This document shows, piece by piece, positions 1 to 9,307 of a stretch of DNA of 45,420 nucleotides. A program made the translations under genes and the position numbers. Positions within the stretch are counted from its first letter, which is position 1, and every line of letters starts with the position of its first letter. The notes beneath the pieces are model-generated. The model had not been told where the DNA came from. It made no database searches and saw only the letters and a list, made by a program, of their open reading frames with translations. This DNA is from Selenomonadales bacterium. Its GTDB lineage: Bacteria; Bacillota; UBA994. The DNA lies in NCBI GenBank assembly GCA_018335585.1, contig JAGXRZ010000051.1, positions 1-45,420 on the forward strand. Reading direction: 5' to 3'.

Positions 1-1
1 G

Positions 2-280
2 GCGAACAGAGCACTCTACGCGACACGACAGGCAATCATCGAACATGTCTTTGGCACCCTAAAACGAAGCATGGGGTTCACGTACTTTCTGACTCGTGGG
101 TTAGAGTCAGTCAGAGCGGAGGCTTCTTTGGCATTTTTAGGGTATAACCTCAAGCGGGCGATTTCGCTGCTCGGCGTGGAACGGATACTCAAGGAACTGG
201 CTAGTAAGGCGGTAGCCATTTCTTTTGTGCTCTGGCCGAACCGGGTTCGCATCGTCATTTTCCGCGAAATACTCGGTTAA
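2..280 (+). CDS. IS transposase, C-terminal part (IS1182-like DDE family)
   Basis: This is the tail of a DDE transposase whose start lies before the window. Reading from base 2 there is an open frame upstream of the first ATG (71), so the reading frame clearly enters from outside. The conserved C-terminal signature is visible: an IEHVFGTLKRSMGF segment, then YFLTRGLESVRAE and the GYNLKRAISLLGV helix, as in IS1182-type transposases. The catalytic Glu of the DDE triad is probably the E of IEHVFG. The frame ends 11 bp from the aspS stop, so the element sits tail to tail with aspS and no terminator is visible between them. Whether the element is intact cannot be judged from here. The exact IS family is inferred. 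Confidence 0.75.
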   Translation, partial: ANRALYATRQAIIEHVFGTLKRSMGFTYFLTRGLESVRAEASLAFLGYNLKRAISLLGVERILKELASKAVAISFVLWPNRVRIVIFREILG

Positions 281-291
281 CCACGCAATTA

Positions 292-2073
292 TCATCTGCT
301 ACAACTCCCGTTTGAGCACGGTCTGACGTCCCTCAGCGACAGTTCCCGCAACAGCTTCTCCGGCACGCGGTTTGGCGCGGAGGTCATCAGGCACTGGGCG
401 CTTGTGGTTTTGGGGAAAGCGATGCAGTCGCGGATGGAGTCGCGCCCGGCGAGCAGCATGACCAAACGGTCGAGGCCTAAGGCGATGCCGCCGTGCGGCG
501 GTGTGCCGTACTCGAAGGCTTCCAGCAAAAAGCCGAACTTCTCCGTGCATTCCTCGGGCGTGAGGCCGAGGCAGGCGAACATGCGCTCTTGCAGCTCGCG
601 GCTGTGAATGCGGATGCTGCCGCCGCCAAGCTCTACCCCGTTAAGCACAAGGTCGTAAGCGCGCGCGCGGGCTTCTGCCGGCGCACTGTCTAGTTTTCCT
701 AAGTCCTCGGGCAGCGGCGAGGTAAAGGGATGATGACACGCGGCAAAGCGGCGTTCGTCTTCGTCCCACTCTAGGAGCGGAAACTCGGTTACCCACAGGT
801 AATTGAACTGCCCGCTCTTCTTTAAGCCCAATTGCTCACCTAACTGCAGCCTCACCGCCCCAAGTGATGTAAGCACCACTTTAGGTTTGCCGGCTACGAA
901 CAAGAGCAGGTCTCCCGGCTCGGCGGTAAGCCGCGCGACGAGGTTGTCAAGCACTTCTGTACTTAGGAACTTGGCAATCGGCGAGCGGATGCCGGTTGGT
1001 TCTACGGCCATCCACCCTAGCCCTTTGGCGCCGTATTTCCCGGCTATTTCGCTTAGCCAATCGATGTCCTTGCGGCTGTAGCCGCCACAGCCTTTGGCGT
1101 TAAGCGCACGCACGGTTCCGCTCTTAGCTGCTTCTGCAAAAACTTTGAAGTCACACCCCACTACCACATCGGTCACATCGACTAGTTCCAAGCCAAAGCG
1201 GGTATCAGGCTTATCTGAGCCAAAGCGGTCCATCGCCTCGCGGTAAGTAAGGCGCGGGAAAGGAAGCTCGACTTTCTGCCCTAAAGCCTGCTCCGAAATG
1301 TGAGCAATCAAGCCTTCGGTCATCGCCTGCACGTCTGCCTCGCTGACGAAAGACATTTCTATATCTATTTGGGTAAACTCGGGCTGCCGGTCGGCGCGCA
1401 GGTCCTCGTCGCGGAAGCAGCGCGCGAGCTGAAAGTATTTGTCATAACCCGCGACCATTAAGAGCTGCTTAAAGAGCTGCGGCGACTGCGGTAGCGCATA
1501 AAACAGGCCTGGATTGACGCGGCTCGGCACCACATAGTCACGCGCGCCCTCGGGCGTAGACCGCGTAAGCTGCGGCGTTTCTATTTCGAGGAAACCCTCG
1601 CCGTCAAGAAACTTCCGCGCGGCCATGGCGACTTTGTGCCGCAGCACAAGCGCGCCCTGGAGCTCCGGGCGCCTTAAATCTAGGTAGCGGTAGCGCAGGC
1701 GCAAGCTCTCGTCCGCTTTAAGCTCCGCCTGAATGTAGAAGGGCGGGGTCTTGGCTGCGTTAAACACGATGAGCCGGCTTGCCCTCACTTCTACCTCACC
1801 CGTCGCCATATGGCGATTAATGCCCTCCTCCGGCCGCAAGGCCACGCGTCCCGTGACCTCGATTACGTACTCACCGCGCAATGACTCGGCCGCCATATGT
1901 ACGTCCTTTTCGTCCGGGGAAAAAACCACCTGCACGATGCCGCTGATGTCGCGCAGGTCGACGAAAATTAGCCCGCCGAGGTCGCGGCGCTTAGCCACCC
2001 AGCCGCACAGCCTAATCTCCTCTCCCACCCTGCCGCTGTCCACGTGACCGGCATAACTACGCTTAAGAATCAT
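292..2073 (-). CDS. aspS: Aspartate--tRNA ligase
   Basis: Class II aminoacyl-tRNA synthetase that charges tRNA-Asp in the cytoplasm. The 593-residue length is normal for the bacterial type. In order: an OB-fold anticodon-binding domain (about 1-105), the catalytic core with motif 2 ([19 protein letters not shown], about 219-237), the inserted GAD domain (about 290-420), and motif 3 ([15 protein letters not shown], from about 529). The anticodon-domain loop reads RRDLGG. In the literature a Leu here is associated with discriminating AspRS and a His with the non-discriminating type, so a discriminating enzyme is inferred. The start overlaps the end of hemZ by 11 bp. It is the last gene of the recJ-to-aspS cluster. 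The hisS gene that commonly sits between hemZ and aspS in Clostridia is absent. Confidence 0.97.
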   Translation of the reverse strand: MILKRSYAGHVDSGRVGEEIRLCGWVAKRRDLGGLIFVDLRDISGIVQVVFSPDEKDVHMAAESLRGEYVIEVTGRVALRPEEGINRHMATGEVEVRASRLIVFNAAKTPPFYIQAELKADESLRLRYRYLDLRRPELQGALVLRHKVAMAARKFLDGEGFLEIETPQLTRSTPEGARDYVVPSRVNPGLFYALPQSPQLFKQLLMVAGYDKYFQLARCFRDEDLRADRQPEFTQIDIEMSFVSEADVQAMTEGLIAHISEQALGQKVELPFPRLTYREAMDRFGSDKPDTRFGLELVDVTDVVVGCDFKVFAEAAKSGTVRALNAKGCGGYSRKDIDWLSEIAGKYGAKGLGWMAVEPTGIRSPIAKFLSTEVLDNLVARLTAEPGDLLLFVAGKPKVVLTSLGAVRLQLGEQLGLKKSGQFNYLWVTEFPLLEWDEDERRFAACHHPFTSPLPEDLGKLDSAPAEARARAYDLVLNGVELGGGSIRIHSRELQERMFACLGLTPEECTEKFGFLLEAFEYGTPPHGGIALGLDRLVMLLAGRDSIRDCIAFPKTTSAQCLMTSAPNRVPEKLLRELSLRDVRPCSNGSCSR

Positions 2074-3241
2074 CTTTCTTCCTCCATGCGCTAAGCAGTG
2101 CGCGCTTTTCTTTAATTAGCTCGGGCAAACGCTGCAGGTAGAGGGCCGCATCTTTGGGGTTCGCGTGACGCTGCCACTCTTGGCCCGGCACCGGAAAGAT
2201 GCTGTTGGCTCCCGCACCTACGCCGATAACCCCGTGCGTTTCGGCAATCATCATAACATTATACAAGCACTCCCGCCCCGGCCGACTCCACCCGGTGTTC
2301 TCTAGTCCGCCTAGAATAGCGCGCTGGCGGTAGAGGTAGTACGGGTGCATGGCAGGCCGCAGCTTACCCACGGCCAAATCGCTCGCCGCACGGGCATCCG
2401 CGTCGCTCATGCGCTCCCACGCCTCGCCCCCGCCAAAGCGCGAGGCGCGCTTTGGGGAAAACATGTGCAGCGTCACGCTCTCAGGCTCTAGGTCTAGTAC
2501 CTGCTCTAGACTCGCGGCGATGTCGGCGGGAGTCTCCCCCGGCAAGCCGACAATTAGGTCCATATTGATGTTGTTAAAACCTAGCTGCCGCGCCAGCGCA
2601 AAGCTTTCCCGCACGTCTGTGGCCGAATGGCGCCGCCCGATGGCCAGAAGGGTTCGGTCGTGCATGCTCTGTGGGTTGATGGAAAGGCGGTAGTCGCGCG
2701 GGATTGCGTCTAGCTTGCCCTCGTCTAGCGTGTCCGGGCGACCGGCTTCAAAGGTGGCTTCCCTTGGCCGCTCCCACGTAGGACATGCCGCGAGTGCCGG
2801 CAGCAATACGCCAATCTGGGACGCCTCGAGCGTAGTAGGTGTACCCCCGCCAATGTAGAGGGCAGAGAGCAGGAGCCCGCAGTTATCCATGGCCTCGGCG
2901 ACAGCTTCTATCTCGCGCAGCAGTCCAACTAAGTACTGCTCTCTCTTTGCGCGCCGGTACTGCTCTAGGCTGTGGCTGGGGAAACTGCAGTAGGCGCAGC
3001 GCGACGGGCAAAAAGGAATACTTACGTACATTGCCACAAGCTCTTGGCGCCCCTTAAACGGCGCAAGTATAGCCTGCTGCGTAAGCGCTATTTCTACCAA
3101 GAGACGCGCGCGCACAGGGTCCACCCCGCGCTCAAGCACCAAGCGATGCGCCACTTCCGCGGCAGGGAAACCAAGTGCGAGCATGCTGTCCGCTAGTTTT
3201 CCCGGGCGCACCCCGACTAAATCTCCGTACGGCTTGCTCAC
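2063..3241 (-). CDS. hemZ: HemZ-type coproporphyrinogen III oxidase-like radical SAM protein
   Basis: Oxygen-independent coproporphyrinogen-oxidase-like radical SAM enzyme of the HemZ branch. The [4Fe-4S] motif CPSRCAYC lies at residues 78-85 after IPF. It is followed by YIGGGTPT, the INPQSMHD segment, and [15 protein letters not shown]. The N terminus starts directly at [14 protein letters not shown], which in Bacillus HemZ is preceded by roughly 110 residues, so this protein is short at the front. The GTG start shares GTGA with the stop of the metallo-hydrolase gene; a TTG lies 3 bp upstream, and no clear ribosome binding site is visible for either. Translational coupling is likely. HemZ proteins are annotated as coproporphyrinogen dehydrogenases, but their exact role is poorly established. 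Confidence 0.88.
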   Translation of the reverse strand: MSKPYGDLVGVRPGKLADSMLALGFPAAEVAHRLVLERGVDPVRARLLVEIALTQQAILAPFKGRQELVAMYVSIPFCPSRCAYCSFPSHSLEQYRRAKREQYLVGLLREIEAVAEAMDNCGLLLSALYIGGGTPTTLEASQIGVLLPALAACPTWERPREATFEAGRPDTLDEGKLDAIPRDYRLSINPQSMHDRTLLAIGRRHSATDVRESFALARQLGFNNINMDLIVGLPGETPADIAASLEQVLDLEPESVTLHMFSPKRASRFGGGEAWERMSDADARAASDLAVGKLRPAMHPYYLYRQRAILGGLENTGWSRPGRECLYNVMMIAETHGVIGVGAGANSIFPVPGQEWQRHANPKDAALYLQRLPELIKEKRALLSAWRKKDDS

Positions 3242-3849
3242 CAATAGCGGTTGCTCATCCTCTCTTTGCCGATGGTCGTGGCTGGACCGTGCCCGGGGTA
3301 GACCTCTACCTCCGCCGGCAGTTCCTTCAGGCGTGCTAACGAACGCGCGAGGGTTTTGGCGTCACCACCTTGCAGGTCCGAACGGCCGATGCTCCCGCGA
3401 AACAACGTGTCGCCCGAAAACAGGACCTGTTCCTTGGCATTATACAGACAGCAGGAGCCGGGTGTATGGCCGGGCGTAGCCAGCACGGCAAATTCTATAC
3501 CTGCCAAGCTGACCGACTTAGCGTCCGACAGGTCTACATCGGGCACGATGACCTCGGTTAGGCCTAAAGCTCTGGCAATCATATTCTCCGTCGCGCGCAA
3601 AAGATAGCTGTCCGCCGGATGGGCCAAGATAGGCGCCCCCGTTAGGCGCTTCAGCGCGGCAGCCGCCGCCACATGGTCGGCGTGACCATGTGTAAGCACA
3701 ATGCTCTTTACTGCGGCCCCTTCGCCGGCTAAAAGTGCCATAATGCTGCCCTCATCTGCTCCCGGGTCAATGACAGCAGCAGAGTTTTCGTGCACGACTA
3801 TGTAGCAATTCGTCTGTAAACTTCCGACAGGGCATGTCAGTACTTTCAT
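3238..3849 (-). CDS. MBL-fold metallo-hydrolase (glyoxalase II-like)
   Basis: Small 203-residue metallo-beta-lactamase-fold hydrolase. The zinc-binding motif THGHADH is at about residues 53-59. It is followed by the TPGHTPGSCCLY histidine, the FSGDTLFRGSIGRSDL aspartate and the final YPGHGPATTIGKE histidine. This set and length match the hydroxyacylglutathione-hydrolase-like proteins that sit next to dtd and relA in many Clostridia. The natural substrate is unknown. The start is supported by GGAGG six bases upstream of the ATG. The gene lies 12 bp downstream of dtd and overlaps hemZ. Confidence 0.93.
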   Translation of the reverse strand: MKVLTCPVGSLQTNCYIVVHENSAAVIDPGADEGSIMALLAGEGAAVKSIVLTHGHADHVAAAAALKRLTGAPILAHPADSYLLRATENMIARALGLTEVIVPDVDLSDAKSVSLAGIEFAVLATPGHTPGSCCLYNAKEQVLFSGDTLFRGSIGRSDLQGGDAKTLARSLARLKELPAEVEVYPGHGPATTIGKERMSNRYW

Positions 3850-3861
3850 CTCAGTCCTCCG

Positions 3862-4311
3862 TTAAAACTGCCGCGCGCTATCGAGTAGTAGCGTCACCGG
3901 CCCAGAATTTACTAGCTCAACCTCCATCATGGCCCCAAACACGCCGGTCTGCACACTGCCTACCCTGCCGCAGAGCTCGGCGACAAATCTATCAAACAGG
4001 GCGACAGCTGCGCTTCCCTCCGCTGCGGCCGAGAAGCTCGGGCGTTTGCCGCGGCGGCAGTCGCCAAGCAGCGTAAACTGCGACACCGCCAGCACTTCGC
4101 CGCCCGCCTCCGTTACGCAGAGGTTCATCTTGCCCTCACTGTCAGGGAAGATGCGCAGGCCCGCGACCTTCTCGGCAAGAAACTGCGCATCGCTTGCGGC
4201 ATCTGTCTGCGCTACGCCAACGAGCACCAACAGACCCGAGCCGATGCTTGCCACTGCTTCGCCCGCTACGCTTACTTTCGCCCGACTAACTCGTTGTACT
4301 ACCGCTCGCAC
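3862..4311 (-). CDS. dtd: D-aminoacyl-tRNA deacylase
   Basis: Proofreading enzyme that hydrolyses D-amino acids (and glycine) mischarged on tRNA. The protein has 149 residues, the usual length. It begins [15 protein letters not shown] and carries both family signatures: the [17 protein letters not shown] loop (about residue 77 on) and the NSGPVT motif near the C terminus, which together form the chiral-proofreading site. The GTG start lies inside the end of relA (26-bp overlap), suggesting translational coupling with that gene. Confidence 0.96.
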   Translation of the reverse strand: MRAVVQRVSRAKVSVAGEAVASIGSGLLVLVGVAQTDAASDAQFLAEKVAGLRIFPDSEGKMNLCVTEAGGEVLAVSQFTLLGDCRRGKRPSFSAAAEGSAAVALFDRFVAELCGRVGSVQTGVFGAMMEVELVNSGPVTLLLDSARQF

Positions 4312-6493
4312 TGCTCTCGCCCTCTCTGTGTGGAGTAACGTACGTTACACGCCGCACGGTAAACACGTCGCGCAGCTTGCGTAAGCGCGACAGCACCCGT
4401 TCGAGGTGAATCAGGTCCTTGACGACAATCGTAAAACTCACGTGCGCTTCCTGTTCTTTTGTGGCGCGCGCCTGCATGGCGGCGATGTTTGTCTTGTACT
4501 CGGCCAAAGAGTGCACCACGTCTGCCAAAAGCCCGGGCCTGTCCATGCCGATAAGCTCTACCCGCACGGGATAACCCGGCGCCGTCTGGTTACCCCAACT
4601 GACGGAAATTAGCCTCTCCTTCTCCCGCTGCAGCGACGGCACATTAGGGCAAGTACTGGTGTGTACCGTGACTCCGCGCCCGCGCGTGACAAAGCCGATT
4701 ATCTCATCTCCGGGAAGAGGGTTGCAGCACTTCGCAAACTTTAGCAGGGCATTCTCAAGCCCAACTACCTGTACTTCGGCGAAAAGCTCAGTAGGAGCAC
4801 TAGGTGGCAGCACAGGCAGAGGTGCCTCCTGCGGCTTAGCGCGCGCGTGCGCTGCCGTGAGGCGGTTTACCACCTGCACCAAACTGACGGCGCCATAACC
4901 AAGTGCCGCTAACAGATCTTCGTCGGACACGTAGTTTAAGTGCTCTGCCGCCTCCTCCAAGTAGGCCTCTACCAGCAGTTCGTCCACCGGTAAGAGCAGG
5001 CGCCGCAGTTCGCGCTGCAGCATCTCGCGTCCCCGCTCGATGTTCTCCGCCTTCTGCTCTTTTCTAAACCACTGGCGGATTTTGCTGCGGGCCTGCGGCG
5101 TGCGCACTAACTTCATCCAGTCCCGGCTCGGCCCGCTCGCCTGCTTGGAAGTAACTATCTCCACGATATCGCCGGTCTTTAGCTCATGAGTTAGCGGCAC
5201 CATGCGCCCATTGACCTTTGCGCCTACACAACGGTGCCCAACATCAGTGTGCACGCGGTAAGCAAAGTCTAGCGGCACTGAACCTACCGGCAAGTCGATG
5301 ACGTCTCCTTTGGGCGTAAATACGAACACTTCATCGGTAAACAAATCCATCTTAATGCCGTCCACGAACTCGTCGGCGCCCGGAAGTTCCTGCTGCCACT
5401 CGAGGATGGAGCGCAGCCAGGTAAGTTTGTCAATTAGGCTCTTCTCTAGCCTGCCGCCCTCCTTATACTTCCAGTGCGCGGCAATGCCGTGTTCGGCAAC
5501 CTGATGCATAGCCACAGTCCTAATCTGAAACTCGAGTGGCTGACCGCGCTCGCCTACTACCGTAGTGTGCAGGCTCTGGTACATATTGGGCTTAGGCGTG
5601 CCGATATAGTCTTTGATGCGCCCGGGGATAGGGTGCCAGAGGTTATGCACTATGCCAAGGACGGCGTAGCAGTCGCTGACTGTGTCGACGATGACGCGCA
5701 GTGCCGTCAGGTCGTAAATCTCCTCAAAGCTTTTGCCTGCCTGCATTTTTTTGTAGATGCTGTAGAAATGCTTAGATCGTCCGCTCACGTCAGCTCTAAT
5801 GCCTGCGTCGGCTAACTGGCCGCGCAAAGCATCGAGCACCTCGGCAATCACGGCCTGCCTGTCTTCGCGCCTAGCCGAGACGCGCGCCGCAATGTCGTGG
5901 TAGGCGGTGGGCTCTAGATAACGAAAGGCCAGGTCTTCAAGTTCCCACTGCATACTGCTGATACCGAGGCGGTTCGCCAAGGGGGCGTAAATATCTAGCG
6001 TCTCTTTGGCGGTGGCCTTTTGCTTGACGGGCGGCCTAAACTTAAGCGTGCGCATATTGTGCAAGCGGTCCGCAAGCTTTATGAGCACTACCCGCAAGTC
6101 TTCGGCCATGGCGAGAAACATCTTGCGCAAGGATTCGGCCTGCTGCTCCTGCCTACTGGTGTACTCAAGCCGCGAGAGCTTCGTTACGCCGTCTACCAGT
6201 TTGGCGACGCGCGGGCCAAACTCCTGTGCCACTTGAGCTAAGTCAACCTCTGTATCTTCAGCTACATCGTGTAAAATGGCTGCCGAGAGCGTCTCCATAT
6301 CCATATGGATGTCGGCTAAGATGAGAGCTACCTCTAGCGGGTGACCGATATATTCGTCGCCGGACTCCCTAAGCTGCCCGGCATGGGCACGCTCGGCAAA
6401 GTCAAAAGCCCGCCTAAGCACCGCCACATCGGCTTGCGGGCTGTGTGTTTTCACCCGAGCTACCAGAGTCTCAAAGAGCTCCGCCTTGTCCAT
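4286..6493 (-). CDS. relA: Bifunctional (p)ppGpp synthetase/hydrolase, RelA/SpoT family
   Basis: Long Rel protein (735 residues) that makes and degrades (p)ppGpp in the stringent response. The N-terminal HD hydrolase domain has the HDVAEDT motif at about 75-81. The synthetase domain shows [36 protein letters not shown] and the EFQIRT segment. It is followed by a TGS domain ([24 protein letters not shown]) and a C-terminal ACT domain ([15 protein letters not shown]). Both catalytic modules look complete, so a bifunctional enzyme is expected. An ATG six bases inside a GTG was preferred because GGGGG lies seven bases upstream of it. The gene sits between apt and dtd. Confidence 0.96.
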   Translation of the reverse strand: MDKAELFETLVARVKTHSPQADVAVLRRAFDFAERAHAGQLRESGDEYIGHPLEVALILADIHMDMETLSAAILHDVAEDTEVDLAQVAQEFGPRVAKLVDGVTKLSRLEYTSRQEQQAESLRKMFLAMAEDLRVVLIKLADRLHNMRTLKFRPPVKQKATAKETLDIYAPLANRLGISSMQWELEDLAFRYLEPTAYHDIAARVSARREDRQAVIAEVLDALRGQLADAGIRADVSGRSKHFYSIYKKMQAGKSFEEIYDLTALRVIVDTVSDCYAVLGIVHNLWHPIPGRIKDYIGTPKPNMYQSLHTTVVGERGQPLEFQIRTVAMHQVAEHGIAAHWKYKEGGRLEKSLIDKLTWLRSILEWQQELPGADEFVDGIKMDLFTDEVFVFTPKGDVIDLPVGSVPLDFAYRVHTDVGHRCVGAKVNGRMVPLTHELKTGDIVEIVTSKQASGPSRDWMKLVRTPQARSKIRQWFRKEQKAENIERGREMLQRELRRLLLPVDELLVEAYLEEAAEHLNYVSDEDLLAALGYGAVSLVQVVNRLTAAHARAKPQEAPLPVLPPSAPTELFAEVQVVGLENALLKFAKCCNPLPGDEIIGFVTRGRGVTVHTSTCPNVPSLQREKERLISVSWGNQTAPGYPVRVELIGMDRPGLLADVVHSLAEYKTNIAAMQARATKEQEAHVSFTIVVKDLIHLERVLSRLRKLRDVFTVRRVTYVTPHREGESSASGSTTS

Positions 6494-6533
6494 ACTCACG
6501 CCCCCGCGCCGAACATTGCTGCCTTAATACTGC

Positions 6534-7067
6534 TTAATACTGAATCAAAGAGAAAACGGGATACCCGCCGAGCAACTTTCGCCCATCTAGGGCGGTTAAC
6601 TCGATAAGAAACGCTGCACCTACGACCTTGCCGCCTAACGACTCCACTAAGTCTACCGTGGAGCGAATAGTGCCGCCCGTAGCCAACAAGTCGTCAACCA
6701 CTAGGACGCGCGTGCCTGCCGCGATGGCGTCCTCGTGGATTTCGAGTTTGTCCTCACCATACTCAAGCGTATAACTAGCGCGACGCGTCTTCGCCGGCAG
6801 CTTACCGGCTTTGCGCACCGGCACAAAACCCTTGTGCAAGCTATACGCCAGGGGTACGCCCACAATGAAGCCGCGCGCCTCCGGCGCTACCACGAGGTCA
6901 AACTCGATGTCGCGGCAGAGCACGGCAAAGTCGTCTATCGCTTGCCGCAGCGCGGGCCCGTCCTTTAACAGCGTCGTAATGTCCCGAAACAGAATCCCTG
7001 GCTTCGGAAAATCTGGGATATCCCTAATCTTGTGCATAAGACCTTGACCGAGACCTAAACCCGACAT
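6534..7067 (-). CDS. apt: Adenine phosphoribosyltransferase
   Basis: Purine salvage enzyme that converts adenine and PRPP to AMP. The 177-residue protein has the characteristic [21 protein letters not shown]-terminal segment and the PRPP-binding motif [13 protein letters not shown] at about 121-133. The start gives ten extra residues before the usual [10 protein letters not shown], but it is supported by an AGGAGG seven bases upstream that overlaps the end of recJ, so recJ and apt are probably coupled. Placement between recJ and relA is the common Clostridia arrangement. Confidence 0.96.
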   Translation of the reverse strand: MSGLGLGQGLMHKIRDIPDFPKPGILFRDITTLLKDGPALRQAIDDFAVLCRDIEFDLVVAPEARGFIVGVPLAYSLHKGFVPVRKAGKLPAKTRRASYTLEYGEDKLEIHEDAIAAGTRVLVVDDLLATGGTIRSTVDLVESLGGKVVGAAFLIELTALDGRKLLGGYPVFSLIQY

Positions 7068-7070
7068 AAC

Positions 7071-9206
7071 TTAACCTCCTTGTTTGCTCCAAGCGGCAAG
7101 CGCCACAAAGGTAGCTGACTGAGACAAATCCTGCTTAGTTATAGGTTGAACCGTGCAGTGCACGGCGACGCCATCGAAGCTATACACAAGCAAGTTGAGC
7201 TCCGCATAAATCCTAAGCGCGGCAGCTGCGACGCTTAGGGCTACAGCCTGCGGGAGCCTAAACTCCTCCGCAAACTGCGCGGGCGTAAAGCTTTGGCGGC
7301 TGGCCATAAAGCGGTACATAGCCAAGAGGGCCCTGCGGTCAGGCACAAGTAGGGCACACTGCCCTGTACCATTATACATTACATCCGCCTCGGCAAAAGA
7401 GCAAGCAGGAGCAACTACGACACACGCGTCGGCTTCGTCTAAGGCGAGTTTGGGGTGAACTTCAAACTGCGCGCCCTTACGCCGCAAGTAGAGTGGCGTA
7501 AAGAGATGCGGCGGCGTAAAGAACGCGGACTTTACTGCTTGCGGCAGGCGAACAAAGTGTGCGTCGGAAAGGAGAGGCGACATTATCGCCCACCACTCGG
7601 CGCCGACTTTAATGTCCTGCAGGCGAAAGGACACCTGTGTTTGCCCGCGATACTCGTCGGTACCTAGGCGAAAGGCAATGCTTAGCCGGTCCCCCACCGC
7701 CAAATCGACAGCGCGCTCGGCGGCTCTAAACATAATGCCCGCGCCCGTCCTTCCTTCTGTCGACGCCCACATAATGCGCAGGTGCTCCTGTGCTTTGCCG
7801 ACAAGGCGCTTCTCGGTAAGGGTGAGATTTTTGCCGCCAAACACGGGCTCCGGATTCCCTACCCCAAACGGGGCCAAGAGCTCGATGGCCGCAGCCAAAT
7901 CGGCGGTCGCGTCCGCAACATCTAACTCGGCATCGATTCTGACGCGGGGCACGAGTACTGCCTCAGGTATTTCGTTGGCCACCGCCAGGAATGCAGCCCT
8001 AAAGCCCGCCAAGTGTTCGTCAGTAAGAGTCAGGCCGGCTGCTAGGCTGTGCCCGCCGCATTTTGTTAGCTTATCGGCACAGCGCCTAAGTCCCGCCACA
8101 AGGTCAAAACCCTGCACACTGCGCCCTGAGCCTCGCCACTCTCCCTGCTCTCCTTGGCACAACAAGATTACCGGGCGGTAGTACTTCTCTACCAAGCGTG
8201 CGGCGACGATGCCGACCACGCCGTGCGGCCAATTTGGCGCCGACAGAACAATGGCTTTTTCCCTGGTATCGACCAAAGCGAGGGCTTCTGTCAGCACGCT
8301 CTGTTCGAGGCGCTGGCGCTCGCGGTTAAGCTCGTTTAGTTCCTCGGCAATTGCCGCCGCTTTGTTTTCATCGGAGGTAAGGAGCAGTTGCAGGGGGAGT
8401 GAGGCATCGGCAATCCGGCCGGCGGCGTTAAGGCGCGGTGCTAGTGCGAACGCTATATGCCCCGCTCGTATACCTGCGGGCTGCACCCCGGCCACCTGCA
8501 TAAGAGCGGAAAAGCCCAGCGCGGGGGTTCTTAAAAGCTGCAGCCCCTTTTGCACATACAGCCTGTTCTCGCCCACGAGCGGTGCCACATCGGCCACCGT
8601 GCCCACGGCGACTAGGTCTAGGAAAGCGCGTGCCTTCTCGCCTAGGAGAGCGCACGCTAACTTATAGGCCACGCCGACGCCCGCCAGTTCTTTGCCGGGA
8701 TACCCGCACGTGCTAAGGCGCGGGTTAATGAGCGCAACCGCGCGCGGCAAGACGTCGCCGGGCGTATGGTGGTCGGTAATAATCAGGTCTAGGCCAAGCG
8801 CAAGCGCTTCCTCGGCTTCGTTCACAGCGGTAGTCCCGCAGTCGACCGTAACGACTACCGTACACCCTTTCTCTCTGGCCAGCAGAAGTCCTTCCGACTG
8901 CAGGCCATAGCCGTCCTCGCGGGATGGTATGTAAACATAGGTCTTAATCCCCATGGACGCCAGTGCCTTATACATTAGGGCGGCGGCGGTAATGCCGTCC
9001 GCGTCGTAGTCGCCGTGCACCATTACTTTCTCTTGGCGCTCACGTGCTGCCAGTAGCCTCTGCACTGCCGCGTCCATGCCTTGGAGCAGAAAGGGGTCGT
9101 GTTCGTGGGAGAAATCCGGGAACAGGAAGCGCAGAACCTCCTGTTCTGTCGTAAGCCCCCGCTGGTGCAAAATGCGCGTTAAGACAGGATGCAGGCGGCT
9201 GTTCAT
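7071..9206 (-). CDS. recJ: Single-stranded-DNA-specific exonuclease RecJ
   Basis: 5'-3' ssDNA exonuclease of the DHH family, used in recombination and repair. The catalytic motifs are present: GDYDADG (about 65-71), VDCGT (121-125) and TDHH (144-147). Then come AGRIADASLPLQLL and the DHHA1 domain with KCGGHSLAAGL (from about 395), followed by the OB-fold region. The C-terminal extension of about 150 residues ends in a winged-helix-like segment and is typical of Firmicutes RecJ of 700 or more residues. It is the first gene of the cluster that runs to aspS. A GGGGGA lies close upstream of the ATG. Confidence 0.95.
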   Translation of the reverse strand: MNSRLHPVLTRILHQRGLTTEQEVLRFLFPDFSHEHDPFLLQGMDAAVQRLLAARERQEKVMVHGDYDADGITAAALMYKALASMGIKTYVYIPSREDGYGLQSEGLLLAREKGCTVVVTVDCGTTAVNEAEEALALGLDLIITDHHTPGDVLPRAVALINPRLSTCGYPGKELAGVGVAYKLACALLGEKARAFLDLVAVGTVADVAPLVGENRLYVQKGLQLLRTPALGFSALMQVAGVQPAGIRAGHIAFALAPRLNAAGRIADASLPLQLLLTSDENKAAAIAEELNELNRERQRLEQSVLTEALALVDTREKAIVLSAPNWPHGVVGIVAARLVEKYYRPVILLCQGEQGEWRGSGRSVQGFDLVAGLRRCADKLTKCGGHSLAAGLTLTDEHLAGFRAAFLAVANEIPEAVLVPRVRIDAELDVADATADLAAAIELLAPFGVGNPEPVFGGKNLTLTEKRLVGKAQEHLRIMWASTEGRTGAGIMFRAAERAVDLAVGDRLSIAFRLGTDEYRGQTQVSFRLQDIKVGAEWWAIMSPLLSDAHFVRLPQAVKSAFFTPPHLFTPLYLRRKGAQFEVHPKLALDEADACVVVAPACSFAEADVMYNGTGQCALLVPDRRALLAMYRFMASRQSFTPAQFAEEFRLPQAVALSVAAAALRIYAELNLLVYSFDGVAVHCTVQPITKQDLSQSATFVALAAWSKQGG

Positions 9207-9231
9207 GGCGTCCCCCTTCTGACAAAATGAG

Positions 9232-9255
9232 AATCAGTGCCAGGCAGCACTGATT
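9232..9255 (-). terminator. Perfect 9-bp hairpin between the VWA gene and recJ
   Basis: AATCAGTGC and GCACTGATT form a perfect 9-bp stem with a six-base loop. On the minus strand the stem is followed by TCTCATTTTGTC, a weak U-rich run. It could terminate the upstream VWA-ATPase transcript or lie in the recJ leader, because it ends 26 bp before the recJ start. The run of T is poor, so termination is only inferred. Confidence 0.45.
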
Positions 9256-9307
9256 GTCTCGTGTGCATGTATAGAGTTCGCCTTGCCGAACGGAAACTCC
9301 TTCCCTG

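Noticed and set aside
7612-8181. 189-residue plus-strand open frame inside recJ
   Set aside because: Antisense shadow of a gene with clear RecJ motifs and no ribosome binding site.
9276-9291. GTTCG-N6-CGAAC upstream of recJ as a second LexA box
   Set aside because: The half-sites are in the opposite order and the spacing is six, so it does not match CGAAC-N4-GTTCG.
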